Positions 15,501-24,783 are shown, counted from the first letter of the stretch. The stretch is 34,041 bases of DNA from Candidatus Cloacimonetes bacterium 4572_55 (GCA_002084765.1 NBMB01000026.1:1-34041), one strand, 5' to 3'. Notes: a model not told the origin generated them from the sequence alone. Made by a program: numbers and translations.

Positions 15501-16704
15501 GAATATTTTGATCCAAGACGGAGATCAGGACGGTCTGCCAGAAATCGTTGTCAACCGAGCGGGACAGATCACGGTTTTGGAGCGGCTATCCGCGATTCCC
15601 AACCCGTATCCGCCGACTGGTCTCACTGGGCACGCGCTTAACGAATCTTCCATTATGCTGAATTGGGACGACCATCCGTCTGCGGCGAGCTATAAAATAT
15701 ATCGCGGCGTTAGGGAGGAGACGCCAATTTTATATGCGGAGGATTTTTCGGAATCCGAGTTTATCGATACAGGTCTAAGTCTGGGTCAACCCTATTCTTA
15801 CATGATCCGATCCGTGGATCATTCGGGAGCGCAAAGCCCTCTATCCCCAAAAGTGACCGTTACCCCGTCCGACGCTCCCACGTTGGTTTTGGCAAAATTT
15901 ATAACAAACCGTCAGGTCTCGCTACAATTCGATCTGCCCATGGAATCGGCAAGCCTTTTATCGGCTCGTATCGTTGTTGATGATTCTCGGCACCCCGACT
16001 CATTTATCATTGACCGAGGGGGGACTCGCCTGATTGTCTCCTTTCGAGAAAAATTTCAGCCGCTGAGGTCTTATACATTGTCGATTTCCGGAGCTGCAAG
16101 TCGCGCTGGGGTTCTGTTAAATCCAAATCCCACCCAACGGGGAGTCCATTATGAGGATATTGATCCGCCCGTTATCGAAGAAGTGATTGTCGTGACTCGA
16201 GACGAGATTCTGGCTGTCCTGTCCGAGCCGATTGACTCAGAATCTGCAAGCGATCTGCAACAATATCGGTTTGACCCCCTCCTGCTTATAAAGAAAATTG
16301 CCAGCGACTCGACCACAATCACGATAGAATTGAGCGAGCAGATAAAAGATATCGATTATCTTATTGAAATACAAGGAATTACCGATCTTTTTGGCAACGA
16401 AATTCTCAAAGGAAATGGAAATGCCGCCCGATTTTCCTTGACTCATGCGGAAAACGTTTTTTGTTATCCAAATCCGGTATGGGGTGAATCGATTGGTTTT
16501 GGCAATCTTCCGGAAAAGGCGGAAGTCCGAATTTTCACTTATTACGGCGATCTGGTAAAAAAAATTATCAAAGAGGACGCGGGTCACCGATTGACAGTTT
16601 CCCTGAAAAACGATAAGGGCAAACCCCTGAGCACCGGAACATACTTTTTTTCAGTGACCGGTGCTCAGGGAGTCAAGAACGGTAAGTTTGCCATTCTCCG
16701 GTAA
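12568..16704 (+). CDS. Secreted subtilisin-like (S8) protease with FG-GAP repeats and type IX sorting domain
   Basis: GGAG at 12556-12559 selects the ATG at 12568 (1378 residues); an upstream in-frame GTG at 12547 is less likely. A signal peptide (IRLIKFTLTYIIFVGHLTAE) leads into an inhibitor-like prosegment. The peptidase domain has the S8 triad D149 (IIDSGVDYYHPDL), H216 (GGHGTHVAGI) and S374 (SGTSMAAPHV), with the oxyanion Asn in AAAGND. After it come at least seven D-x-D-x-D-G calcium motifs of FG-GAP/VCBS repeats (DFDHDGQPE, DADSDGKEE, DTDQDGRRE, DFDGDGRGD, DLNQDGSDE, DYDQDGMID, DGDQDGLPE), a fibronectin type III domain (YPPTGLTG onward), Ig-like regions, and a C-terminal Por/type IX sorting-domain sequence (FCYPNPVWGESIGFGNLPEK to GTYFFSVTG). 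It is likely exported across the outer membrane and cell-attached or released. Confidence 0.93.
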   Translation: MIRLIKFTLTYIIFVGHLTAEPVEKQELEKELIIGLRQEIGSVRALASYLQQREISSIPDIKKLSQAEISPLARFVKATCRDSSHFAEIQRAVAQWEGAASVHPNYVREFCDVPNDPLISDQWALSRIHAFDAWETETGSPHIILAIIDSGVDYYHPDLSQNIWRNSSEIPGNQIDDDGNGYIDDIVGWDFSDAQGLPGAGDFVERDNDPSDEGGHGTHVAGIVAAAIDNDVGIGGVAPNCQIMPLRAGFRLQSGAGYLQDDDIAAAIVYAADNGANAINMSFGDPRPSHLLRDAIDYAVSRGCVAVAAAGNDALPRLYYPAAYDPVIAVGASDQNDLLSLTSSYGPDLDAVAPGVSILSAWPDQSYAELSGTSMAAPHVTGAVGLLLAHFPTLSPHDVRSRIRAAALDLGEPGADPIYGSGRLDLLNLLTEEPGSRSRIDYPESRQRINSGTAIVGVAHSENFSRYRLEYGVGFTPAAWTEFDQSTDSSINPDTLGYLDTSTFPEGTLTIRLTAESASGERFVAHKSVIIDHTATEIIELNGIKELNGNRFHYLIEWGSTDIVDSELQLYFHETSPITLDSPFTSTDHSVDITPYLSANLLEIPEAEDCGFRITLDASSSDPVTIDQAGEPFLLSNYIASIDLTSLSNYGFQQTASLPDGRFLDRYTDFDHDGQPELVVMMTGDSPYQPITIFERTEDGVFEPVTRTTEAFLPWDAGDADSDGKEELLVGGVRVAYLLEAESPGSFPSRIIWQSQDVWGQFIADTDQDGRREIVSRYDPSDGQNEGIIIFESTGDDQFSEGLILPNPTSGSNGMEATMAVGDFDGDGRGDILCGDIDGDFFIFEAVEDNSYQPIWASDTSLFENLGSIVSLQKAGDLNQDGSDEFLVAVTVQNQLDPDKTHCLFYLFSAIGNNQFEIVWHTRIGAGDPVQSGVKSFDYDQDGMIDLAIHISFDLYIFKNLGEFGFQPIFHTPQSQTPNILIQDGDQDGLPEIVVNRAGQITVLERLSAIPNPYPPTGLTGHALNESSIMLNWDDHPSAASYKIYRGVREETPILYAEDFSESEFIDTGLSLGQPYSYMIRSVDHSGAQSPLSPKVTVTPSDAPTLVLAKFITNRQVSLQFDLPMESASLLSARIVVDDSRHPDSFIIDRGGTRLIVSFREKFQPLRSYTLSISGAASRAGVLLNPNPTQRGVHYEDIDPPVIEEVIVVTRDEILAVLSEPIDSESASDLQQYRFDPLLLIKKIASDSTTITIELSEQIKDIDYLIEIQGITDLFGNEILKGNGNAARFSLTHAENVFCYPNPVWGESIGFGNLPEKAEVRIFTYYGDLVKKIIKEDAGHRLTVSLKNDKGKPLSTGTYFFSVTGAQGVKNGKFAILR
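16625..16670 (+). repeat. Perfect 13-bp inverted repeat inside the protease gene
   Basis: CCCTGAGCACCGG (16625-16637) and its exact reverse complement (16658-16670) flank a 20-base loop near the 3' end of the protease gene. The stem is G/C-rich and would be stable in the mRNA. Confidence 0.85.
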
Positions 16705-16822
16705 ATTTGCCTAATGAACGGCGCCCTTTTTGACCCGTCTGCTGATTTGGAATCGTTTCAAACGTTCACGGCTCATCCTTTTTAGATGTTTTTAACGCGA
16801 CATAGCGAGTTGTCATAACCAA

Positions 16823-17965
16823 ATGAAAAATGCACTAATTATAATTCTTTTTTTTATTTCAGCACTCGGTTACGCGGAAGCCGCTGACTCGACGTCGGTC
16901 TCCGGGATAAATTTTCGGGTCAGGATACAAGCGCGGTTAGACGTGGGCGACCTTCTGACAGATGAAACCGATTCGGGCTATATCTCCTTATTCGACACCT
17001 ATTTCCGGAGAACGCGCCTTGAAATCAGAGGGCATCCGATCCAGCCAATCGAATATACGATTATTTTTTCAGCGGATCACTGGGAACGAGCTGATAGAGA
17101 TCACAAGTTAAGTATGCCGATTTGCTATGTAAAAATCCACGCCTCCCCCACCCTCACACTCCGATTTGGCTTGACAAAACTTCCGTATTCTCGTTTTTTA
17201 TTGACCTCGTATTCTCGCCTTATGTTTGTAGAGCGCCCGGATTTTGCCAACCAAAGCTCGAGATTTATGAGCGGAAACATTCCGTTCAATATTCAGTTAT
17301 ATCAATCGCTTATAGATAGTTTGGCTCAGATTCGATTTGCTGTGTCAGACGGATTTCAGAAAGGCGACGACATTGGGGATAATTTCGTTGTGCATCGCAG
17401 TGACGCGTCTATTTCATGTCGGATCGAATTCTCTCCAAGCAGGTGGACCGAGGAGAAAAAATATGGCTCCTTTGTCGGCGTGGGCAGGCACCTGACATTT
17501 GCCGCGGGATTCGCAGCGCAACGAGGTATCCGCGCCCATAACGAATCGGAAGATCCGCCGTATATTATAAAAAATCAGGAACGTTGGTTGGTTGAGCTTG
17601 ATCTTTCCGCGCATCATAACGGCTTAGGGTTCCAAATCGAATATATCAATATGACCGGGAAAAAAAAATCCGAACCGAATGTCAATCCAAAGGGTATCTG
17701 CGCGCAGGTCGGGTACTTTATCAAATCGCTCCGATTGGAGCCGTCTTTTCGCTACGAGTATTTTAATGAAGACGCAAATCAACCGGATAAGACTATACAA
17801 ATATTCACGTCTGGATTGAATTGGTATAAAACTCGATGGGACCACGATTTCAAAATCCAAGCAAATTTTGTTCACTATCTCTGCGATCCACATTCCGAAA
17901 TCGCGCTCCCGAATGATTCCTCAAAAAATCTTTTTTATCTTCAATGCCAATTCTACTTCCGATAA
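16823..17965 (+). CDS. O/P-type porin (phosphate-selective porin family-like)
   Basis: The 380-residue product starts with a signal peptide (KNALIIILFFISALGYAEAA). It continues as amphipathic strands typical of the OprO/OprP porin family: INFRVRIQARLDVGD, YFRRTRLEIRGHPIQPIEYT, LTLRFGLTKLPYSRFLLTS, and closing strands ending in CQFYFR. The RxRLEIRG and RFGxxKxPxSRxxxTS stretches are family-like. It should form a general or anion-preferring pore in the outer membrane; selectivity cannot be judged. It stands alone between the protease and the macroglobulin gene. No strong Shine-Dalgarno sequence precedes the ATG. Confidence 0.75.
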   Translation: MKNALIIILFFISALGYAEAADSTSVSGINFRVRIQARLDVGDLLTDETDSGYISLFDTYFRRTRLEIRGHPIQPIEYTIIFSADHWERADRDHKLSMPICYVKIHASPTLTLRFGLTKLPYSRFLLTSYSRLMFVERPDFANQSSRFMSGNIPFNIQLYQSLIDSLAQIRFAVSDGFQKGDDIGDNFVVHRSDASISCRIEFSPSRWTEEKKYGSFVGVGRHLTFAAGFAAQRGIRAHNESEDPPYIIKNQERWLVELDLSAHHNGLGFQIEYINMTGKKKSEPNVNPKGICAQVGYFIKSLRLEPSFRYEYFNEDANQPDKTIQIFTSGLNWYKTRWDHDFKIQANFVHYLCDPHSEIALPNDSSKNLFYLQCQFYFR

Positions 17966-18073
17966 AATTTGTAACGACTCAGGTTGCCGAGAATGCTGAA
18001 TAGTTGCGAATTCCAAAATGTAATTTCTTGAGAAAAGCCATAAATTTATCGCAGAATCATAAAAGGGGGGCAC

Positions 18074-21000
18074 ATGTTTTATTTTAAAATTATCCTGATA
18101 TTATTTTTTTTGATCGTAGGCGCGCTCTTTTTCTCGACCCCGAGTCAAGGTAAGAAAAAGGATCGCTTTGAAGGCGACGACGATTTCAAAAATGAAAACT
18201 ATGTAGCAGCACTGAAGAGCTACCGGAATCAACTTGAAGGGATTCATAACACGGAGAAACGGCTCCATCTGCGCTATAAGATCGGACAATGTCTGCAGAA
18301 ACTCAGCCAAGAAGAAGATTATCAGGAAGAGTTGAATACATTTCTGGAATCCTATTCAGAGGAGTCCGCCGGAACGATCTGGGAAGCCCGCGCCTATCTT
18401 ATGAAAGGATCTCGCCGCTATTACTATAATGAGAAATCCTCTATCGAGCAGGCGCGTGTGATCTTTGAAAAATACCGAAATTCTGGGGAGTTGTGGAAAG
18501 GTGAACTTTCCGAAGTCGATTCGATTCTTGCGGCGATTTTGGAGAAAAATATGAGCGGCTATTATTTCCCTGAGTCAAATGGGGCGGATTCGTTCGATAA
18601 AGAGATTGACCACGCTCGCATAGAGAAAGAATCGCTTGTCATGGAGAAAGGTGCTTATGATCCTGAGTGGGAAATCCGTAAGCGAATCCTGTTTTTATAT
18701 CGAGAAATGGAGCAGCTTGCCGAGAATGTTGACGGAAAATTTTCCGAAAGGTATTTTTTGGGGCATTTTTTACGGCGACAGGCGCGTACCGACATTTATC
18801 GAGACGAGGCTCTAAAAACGCTGCGGGATGTGATCGACGAGGCTCCTGATCGGAAGATGAGGCAAGACGCGCAGTATTCCCTGGTCTTGTATTATCAAGA
18901 GCAGAATGATCTGGTTGCCTGTATGAAGGAGATCGAAAATCTACAGCGGGATTTCCCTGATTCTCGCTGGGTTTCGGATACAAAAGCGATTGCGCAGGAT
19001 ATAGCCAAAAAGGAACTGCGCTTAGAAATAGAGACTGTTTTTCTTCCGGGTCACACGCCGGAGTTCTCCATCCAAAGTCGCAATTTGAAGGAAGAGACGC
19101 TCAGTCTTTATCGATTTGACCTTGTTCGCCTTATGAATAACCATAGAGGAAATATCGACGTCGGGGACCTTAGAAAATTCTGTTTCACAAGCAATATCGA
19201 AGACGCGATGGCTTATACTACGGGCTTGGAGCTTAAGTATCAACTGACGGTCGAGGACAAAGGGGACTATCAGCCCGTTACAGTCGATGAGGTCTTGACG
19301 CTTTCTGAGCCGTTGCCAATCGGCGCGTATCTGCTGGTGATTGAGGGAGGAAAAATCCAGGCGGCAGCACTGTTCACGGTTTCCGATTTGGCGATTATTC
19401 AGCGGACAACAGCACACAAATCGGTCGTCTATGTAGCTCATGCGGTGACTGGAGAGCCAGAGTCGGACGCGCGTGCGGTTGTGATTCAGAACAAAAATTT
19501 CCACGAGGGGACAACGGACGCGCAAGGAATTTTCCAGGTCGAACTCACGCAGGATACCGACTCCTACGATCACATCGCCTGCTTTGGTTATATCGGAGAT
19601 CGGATTGCTCTGCTCCCGGAAGCCTATCATTACAAAAGATATCGGGGTGAGAGAGAAATTAAAAGTTATACGATTACCGATCGACCTGTTTATCGCCCCG
19701 ACCAAATTCTCTATTTCAAACATATTTTTCGAGAGAATTTTGAGGGCGTATTTCATGCGCTAACTGATCGAAAGATCGATGTGCAGATCAGAAATCCCAA
19801 AGGAGAGACTGTTCTGGATACCGCGCTTGTCACCAACGAATTTGGTTCGATATCTGGATCGTATCATATCCCGGCAGACGCGGCGTTGGGACAATTTTAT
19901 TTCCAAATCCATATTGACGGGGACTCCCCTGACGATATGAGCGGTCGATATTTTCGGGTGGAGGAATACAAACGTCCGGAGGTCAAGCTCTCTATTATAT
20001 TAGATGGTGAAAATTTGCGGGTCGACGCGACGGCTCAGGCAACGCTGAAAGCCGAATATTATTTCGGAGGACCGGTTGCCAACGCGGAGGTCTCCTACCA
20101 CGTCAGGCGGCGTGACTACCAACCGATTTTCTATGCCCAGCGTGACTATGATTGGCTGTATGGAAAAGGATTTGCCGAAGATCATGCTGAAAATCAGAGT
20201 GGTTGGGACGGAATCTGGTATGATTGGAATTCTGCTGAAATCATGTCCGGGGAGGAGACGACTGATGAGAAAGGCGAGGTTGTCTTAAAAATCCCGACTG
20301 CGGACCTGCTGTCGGACGACTGGGACGGCGCGTACAAGCTGACGATAGAGGCGAGCGTGACCGATAAAAGCCGCCGCAAAATCGATACGAAAAAGCAATT
20401 CGTCCTTCCAACGCAGGATTTTTACGCGTTTCTGCAAACAGAACGCAATTTCCTGATCCCAAATGAAAAGGTAACATTTGAAATTCATACTTTGTCCCCA
20501 AATCATGAGCCTTATAATGTGCAAGGAGAGATTATACTTTTTGAGTTGACGAGTCGCCCGTCAAAAAAGGACAAGGTCGCGGAGGACGAAGACCCTTATA
20601 TAGAGAAAAAAATCTTGTCGAAAAAACTGTCCACCGAGAATGGTCAAGCAAACTGGGTCTGGAGACCCAAAACAGACGGGCACTATCGCATTAAGTTTCG
20701 AGCATTGGATAGCTATGAGAAAGAGGTGGTCGCCGAGACGGACTTGTGGGTCGCCGGTGAGAAATTCTCAGGTTCCACCTATCGATTCCTGGGGATGACC
20801 GTGACCACAGATAAGTCCGAGTATGCAGAGGGGGAAACCGCGCATCTGCTGTTGACTGTGGAGCAGAAAAATAGCCATATTTTTCTCACAACAACCGGCG
20901 ATGACGCGCTCGACGCCCATGTGATCCATGTACCTAACAGAGCTAAAATCATTCCCTTGAAAATCGGGACGCAGCATACGCCGAACTTTTTTATTAACGG

Positions 21001-23794
21001 ATATGTGATTCTAAATGGAAAGGTCTTAACGGACCATGTCCAGGTTTTTGTCCCACCAAAACGACATTTTATCACAGTCCAGACCCAGGCGGATAAAGAA
21101 GTCTATCGCCCCGGAGAGGACGGACATTTGACGATTCGCACAACGGATTATGAGGGAAATCCGATCTCTTCAGAGGTCGGCGTCTCCATGTTCGACGCGT
21201 CTTTGCTCTATATCCAGCCCAATATAAATCCCGATATTCGCACATTTTTCTACGGTCATCTGCATAGAGACGACACAGAGACGGGCGCGTCTTTCGATTA
21301 TTCCATGGCCGCGACTGTCGAGGACGATCAAAAATATGGGACCTTTAAGCGGCATGACCATCCGGATGGATTTGACCAAATCTATGGACTATATTTAAAA
21401 TCTATGTCTGCTGTTCCCTTGCTGGCACTGGAGGCAGGAAGTGTGCCGGATAATATGAGGATGGAGGGCGATAGGGACGAGGCAGAACCGGTCAACGAAT
21501 CCAATAAGGAAGAGAATGCGCCTGATTTTAAGCCGGAAATCCGCAATGATTTCTCAGAAACTGCTCTGTGGCGACCTTTTGCCGTGACGGGAAAATCAGG
21601 CGTTGCAACGGTGGACTTCCAACTTCCTGACGCGCTGACTACTTGGCGGGCAGAGGCAAAGGCTGTGACAAAAAAGACGCAGGTCGGGGAGGATAAGATC
21701 GAAGTTCGGACGCAAAAACGGATCATGGCGAGATTGCAGGCACCTCGTTTTTTTGTCGAAAAGGATGAGGCGGTGATCTCTGCAAATCTGCATAATTACA
21801 CGGAAACGAGACAAGATCTGAGCGTCAAATTGGAGCTGGAAGGCGGGACGCTGGAACCGTTTGCGGACGTGGAGTTGCAAATTTCAACGTCTCTGGATCC
21901 AAAGTCTGAGGCGCGTATAGACTGGCGAGTCAAGGTCGTTCGAGGGGGAGAGGCGACTGTGCGGGTCATAGCCGCTGGCAAAAATGACGGGGACGCAGTG
22001 GAGATGCACTTCCCTACAATCCCTTATGGAATCGAGAAAATGGTCGCGTATTCCGACGATATGTCAGACCGTGACCATCTGGAATTCACCATCACTGTGC
22101 CAGATGAAATTCGATCCGGGTCGCAAAATCTGAGCATGGTTCTTTCGCCCTCTCTCGCCGCGATTGCCATCGACGCCCTGCCCTATCTGGCGGACTATCC
22201 GTATGGCTGTTTCGAGCAGACGCTCAGCCGATTTGTCCCAGCCGCGTTGACCGCGAAAACTTTAGATGATCTGGGTGTTAACTTGGAGGACTTGCGAAAA
22301 GCTCGGAAAAATATTATAGCGGATAAATTGATCGCAAAACAGTATCATTCGCATCGGAAAAGCCCGCTTTATGACAGCGAGGAGTTGCAAAAGATGATCC
22401 GGGCGGGTCTGAATAAAATCGCCAAATTTCAGAAAAGCGACGGCGGATTCGGATGGTGGAGTCACGATCATAGCTCCGACCCGTACATGACCGCGCAAGG
22501 TGTCAATTCCCTGATCTTGGCAAAAAGTTGCGACTTGTCTTTCAATGACGGCATGATCGAACAAGCTGTGAGGTTTTTGACTAAGTATATCAAAAATGTG
22601 CATAACAAAGATATAAATAAAATTAATTTGAATTTAAACGCTTATATATTATACTCGATATCGAACTATGATCCAGGTTTGGTGGATTTGGCGATGTTGG
22701 ATAAATTCTATCAGTTCCGAGACGAGATGTCCTATTATTCATGGGCGTTGATGGGATTGACCTATACCAATATCGTGTTGAATCAGATGGGTCAGTTCAA
22801 ATCGGGCGGTCTCTCTCCCGCCTCGTTGGATCCGCCTCTGATCGACCAGCCTATGAAGAGCGCGACTTATGGGCGGATGAAGGGTATATACGAAAATTTG
22901 CTGGATCGGATACGCACGGATGAAGAGAATGACACGGCGTATTGGAAACCAGAGGGCGGCTATTGGTGGTTCTGGTGGAATGATCGCATCGAGACCACGG
23001 CGACCGCGCTCCAATTTCTGAATCGGATCGATCCAAAAAATGAGCGACTGCCGCAAATCGTCAAATGGCTGGTCAATAATCGGCGCGGAAACAGTTGGTA
23101 TTCGACAAAAGACACCGCGCTCGCTGTTCATGTTCTGCTGGAATACGCTCGCTTGCATGGCGAACTTGACGCAGACTATAGTCTGACTGTGAAGATGGAT
23201 GAAAAGGAGCTCAAAAATTTTATTATCACGCCGCAAACATTTTTTAGCTTTGATAATAAACTTTTTATCGACGATGAGGGCCTGACAGCTGGCGATCATC
23301 GGATCGAGATTATAAAGGAAGGGCAGGGAAATCTGTACTACTCGGCGTTTGTTGAATATTTCACCAAAGAAGACCCGATCCAAGCTGTGGGAAATGAGAT
23401 ATTTATCGATCGAGCATATTACAAGATTCAGGGGAATACTCAGGAGGATTGGCAAAAGCTGGAAAGCGGGGATCAATTGCTGAGCGGCGACGAGATCGAG
23501 GCGATTCTGACTATAAACGCAAAAAATGATTATGAATATCTCGTTTTTGAGGATATGAAACCGGCTGGCTGCGAATTTAAACAACTGCGTTCTATCGGCG
23601 GTTATATGGAACTTCGGGATGAAAAGGTGGTCTTTTTTCGACATTGGATACGCCAGGGAGAGACCGAAATTCGGTATCGTTTGCGAGCTGAAGTCCCGGG
23701 CATGTTCCACGCCTTGCCGACCCATGGACGCTGTATGTACGCCCCTGATGTGCGCGGAATATCGGACAGCTTTGTGATCAAAGTTGCCGATTAA
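18074..23794 (+). CDS. Bacterial alpha-2-macroglobulin family protein with thioester motif
   Basis: The 1906-residue protein has an N-terminal hydrophobic export signal (FYFKIILILFFLIVGALFF) but no lipobox Cys, unlike many bacterial A2Ms. TPR-like helices (about residues 35-330) precede macroglobulin beta-sandwich domains, including ITDRPVYRPDQILYFKHIF near residue 533 and VYRPGEDGHLTIRTTDY. The segment ALWRPFAVTGKSGVATVDFQ and LPDALTTWRAEAKAVT marks the bait/ANA region. The thioester C-x-E-Q is present as YPYGCFEQTLSRF (C1379, Q1382), followed by the alpha/alpha-toroid thioester domain (FQKSDGGFGWWSHD). C-terminal sandwich domains end at KVAD. Such proteins trap proteases covalently at the envelope. 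The usual partner gene pbpC is not adjacent. AAGGGGGG stands before the start. Confidence 0.9.
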   Translation: MFYFKIILILFFLIVGALFFSTPSQGKKKDRFEGDDDFKNENYVAALKSYRNQLEGIHNTEKRLHLRYKIGQCLQKLSQEEDYQEELNTFLESYSEESAGTIWEARAYLMKGSRRYYYNEKSSIEQARVIFEKYRNSGELWKGELSEVDSILAAILEKNMSGYYFPESNGADSFDKEIDHARIEKESLVMEKGAYDPEWEIRKRILFLYREMEQLAENVDGKFSERYFLGHFLRRQARTDIYRDEALKTLRDVIDEAPDRKMRQDAQYSLVLYYQEQNDLVACMKEIENLQRDFPDSRWVSDTKAIAQDIAKKELRLEIETVFLPGHTPEFSIQSRNLKEETLSLYRFDLVRLMNNHRGNIDVGDLRKFCFTSNIEDAMAYTTGLELKYQLTVEDKGDYQPVTVDEVLTLSEPLPIGAYLLVIEGGKIQAAALFTVSDLAIIQRTTAHKSVVYVAHAVTGEPESDARAVVIQNKNFHEGTTDAQGIFQVELTQDTDSYDHIACFGYIGDRIALLPEAYHYKRYRGEREIKSYTITDRPVYRPDQILYFKHIFRENFEGVFHALTDRKIDVQIRNPKGETVLDTALVTNEFGSISGSYHIPADAALGQFYFQIHIDGDSPDDMSGRYFRVEEYKRPEVKLSIILDGENLRVDATAQATLKAEYYFGGPVANAEVSYHVRRRDYQPIFYAQRDYDWLYGKGFAEDHAENQSGWDGIWYDWNSAEIMSGEETTDEKGEVVLKIPTADLLSDDWDGAYKLTIEASVTDKSRRKIDTKKQFVLPTQDFYAFLQTERNFLIPNEKVTFEIHTLSPNHEPYNVQGEIILFELTSRPSKKDKVAEDEDPYIEKKILSKKLSTENGQANWVWRPKTDGHYRIKFRALDSYEKEVVAETDLWVAGEKFSGSTYRFLGMTVTTDKSEYAEGETAHLLLTVEQKNSHIFLTTTGDDALDAHVIHVPNRAKIIPLKIGTQHTPNFFINGYVILNGKVLTDHVQVFVPPKRHFITVQTQADKEVYRPGEDGHLTIRTTDYEGNPISSEVGVSMFDASLLYIQPNINPDIRTFFYGHLHRDDTETGASFDYSMAATVEDDQKYGTFKRHDHPDGFDQIYGLYLKSMSAVPLLALEAGSVPDNMRMEGDRDEAEPVNESNKEENAPDFKPEIRNDFSETALWRPFAVTGKSGVATVDFQLPDALTTWRAEAKAVTKKTQVGEDKIEVRTQKRIMARLQAPRFFVEKDEAVISANLHNYTETRQDLSVKLELEGGTLEPFADVELQISTSLDPKSEARIDWRVKVVRGGEATVRVIAAGKNDGDAVEMHFPTIPYGIEKMVAYSDDMSDRDHLEFTITVPDEIRSGSQNLSMVLSPSLAAIAIDALPYLADYPYGCFEQTLSRFVPAALTAKTLDDLGVNLEDLRKARKNIIADKLIAKQYHSHRKSPLYDSEELQKMIRAGLNKIAKFQKSDGGFGWWSHDHSSDPYMTAQGVNSLILAKSCDLSFNDGMIEQAVRFLTKYIKNVHNKDINKINLNLNAYILYSISNYDPGLVDLAMLDKFYQFRDEMSYYSWALMGLTYTNIVLNQMGQFKSGGLSPASLDPPLIDQPMKSATYGRMKGIYENLLDRIRTDEENDTAYWKPEGGYWWFWWNDRIETTATALQFLNRIDPKNERLPQIVKWLVNNRRGNSWYSTKDTALAVHVLLEYARLHGELDADYSLTVKMDEKELKNFIITPQTFFSFDNKLFIDDEGLTAGDHRIEIIKEGQGNLYYSAFVEYFTKEDPIQAVGNEIFIDRAYYKIQGNTQEDWQKLESGDQLLSGDEIEAILTINAKNDYEYLVFEDMKPAGCEFKQLRSIGGYMELRDEKVVFFRHWIRQGETEIRYRLRAEVPGMFHALPTHGRCMYAPDVRGISDSFVIKVAD

Positions 23795-23841
23795 GAGCCG
23801 AGATTTCGACTTTTTTACAAAAACCTTTGGGGTCTCATTAT

Positions 23842-23990
23842 CCTGGATTATTCGTCATCACGGAAATCGATCCGCAGATTACGCAGATTATCGCAGATTA
23901 AGAATTGATTTATATCTTTTTTGCCAAATTTTCTTCAGGAAAACCGAGCTTTTGCGCGTATTTCACTATATTCGCAACAGAGTCACAGAG
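23842..23990 (+). repeat. Dispersed repeat, copy A (about 150 bp)
   Basis: This stretch is nearly identical to the reverse complement of 32618-32767. It contains a short array of GCAGATTA-like units (three in this copy, two in copy B). It fills most of the 332-base gap between the macroglobulin gene and the next gene. Nothing else is seen in that gap, and the short open frame across it (23784-24032) is not credible. Confidence 0.9.
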
Positions 23991-24126
23991 AGCGCAGAGT
24001 CAGCCCAAATAAGGGTTCTGAAATCCTCATAAAAACTGAGTTCTCTTGGAAATGTTGTTAAAAATAGACTTTAACCCATTAAATATCAAACATCTGAGAT
24101 CTCTGGTTCTCCAAGGCTTATGAATA

Positions 24127-24768
24127 ATGCAGGTTATGAAGATTTCTCTGAAAATTATTATGATCTGGCTACTTCTGGTCGGCTTGTGTCACGCCAAAAC
24201 TGGCGACCTCTCCATTGTGGCGATGGACCATGCAAGCCGGGATACATTGCAGCGGGTTAATATCAGCCTGCTCAACAAAGCCAGGGGTAGCCATGAAGAT
24301 TTCGAGATTTGCACTCATAAAAAGGGTGTTCATCTGATCCGCCAAGTTCCGGTCGGAACGTATGATCTCACGCTGGAATCCTACCGCTATGCGTCTCGAA
24401 CAATTGAATCGGTGCAGGTGGTCTCAGATTCAACGATCTATCTGGAGATCGACCTGAGCCGGATATCGCCTTTAACCACCCGCCCGATTACAGATAATTT
24501 TGGAAATGTTGGATCAATTCAGGGAAAGGTGATCAATCAATTTACTGGAGATCCCTTGCCCAATACAAATATATATCTAAAAGCCACTCGGTACGGCGTT
24601 GGCACAGATCAAGGTGGCAAGTTCCTGATTGCGGAAGTACCGACGGGAATCTATACGCTTGTCGCCAAGTACATAGGTTTTGAGAGCGTCAGGATCGATA
24701 GCTTTCAGGTGTTTCCAGACTCGACCCGGCAAGTCGATTTTGAGATGAAATTTCGTGTATTGGAGTGA
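24127..24768 (+). CDS. Secreted protein with two carboxypeptidase-regulatory-like domains
   Basis: A signal peptide (KISLKIIMIWLLLVGLCHA) is followed by two beta-sandwich repeats. The second (residues about 128-210) is a clear CarboxypepD_reg-like domain: GSIQGKVINQFTGDPLPNTN, then YGVGTDQGGKFLIAEVPTGI and YTLVAKYIGFESV. The first (about 25-115) follows the same pattern more loosely (LSIVAMDHASRDTLQRVNIS, VPVGTYDLTLESYRYASR). In the FCB group this domain usually forms the N-terminus of TonB-dependent receptors; here there is no plug or barrel, so it is a stand-alone periplasmic or surface protein. An ATG at 24136 is an alternative start. It ends 15 bases before the first zinc-ribbon gene, so they are probably co-transcribed. 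Confidence 0.75.
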   Translation: MQVMKISLKIIMIWLLLVGLCHAKTGDLSIVAMDHASRDTLQRVNISLLNKARGSHEDFEICTHKKGVHLIRQVPVGTYDLTLESYRYASRTIESVQVVSDSTIYLEIDLSRISPLTTRPITDNFGNVGSIQGKVINQFTGDPLPNTNIYLKATRYGVGTDQGGKFLIAEVPTGIYTLVAKYIGFESVRIDSFQVFPDSTRQVDFEMKFRVLE

Positions 24769-24783
24769 GGATCGGAGTCATTT

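Noticed and set aside
22739-23725. Long minus-strand open frame of 328 codons inside the macroglobulin gene
   Set aside because: It is a shadow of the strongly supported plus-strand gene; its translation shows no family motifs.
23880-23905. Possible CRISPR array from GCAGATTA units
   Set aside because: The units are 8-10 bases long and directly adjacent without spacers; they are a short tandem core of the dispersed repeat.
23784-24032. Open frame of 82 codons after the macroglobulin gene
   Set aside because: It runs through dispersed repeat copy A, overlaps the end of the macroglobulin gene and has no coding-like composition.
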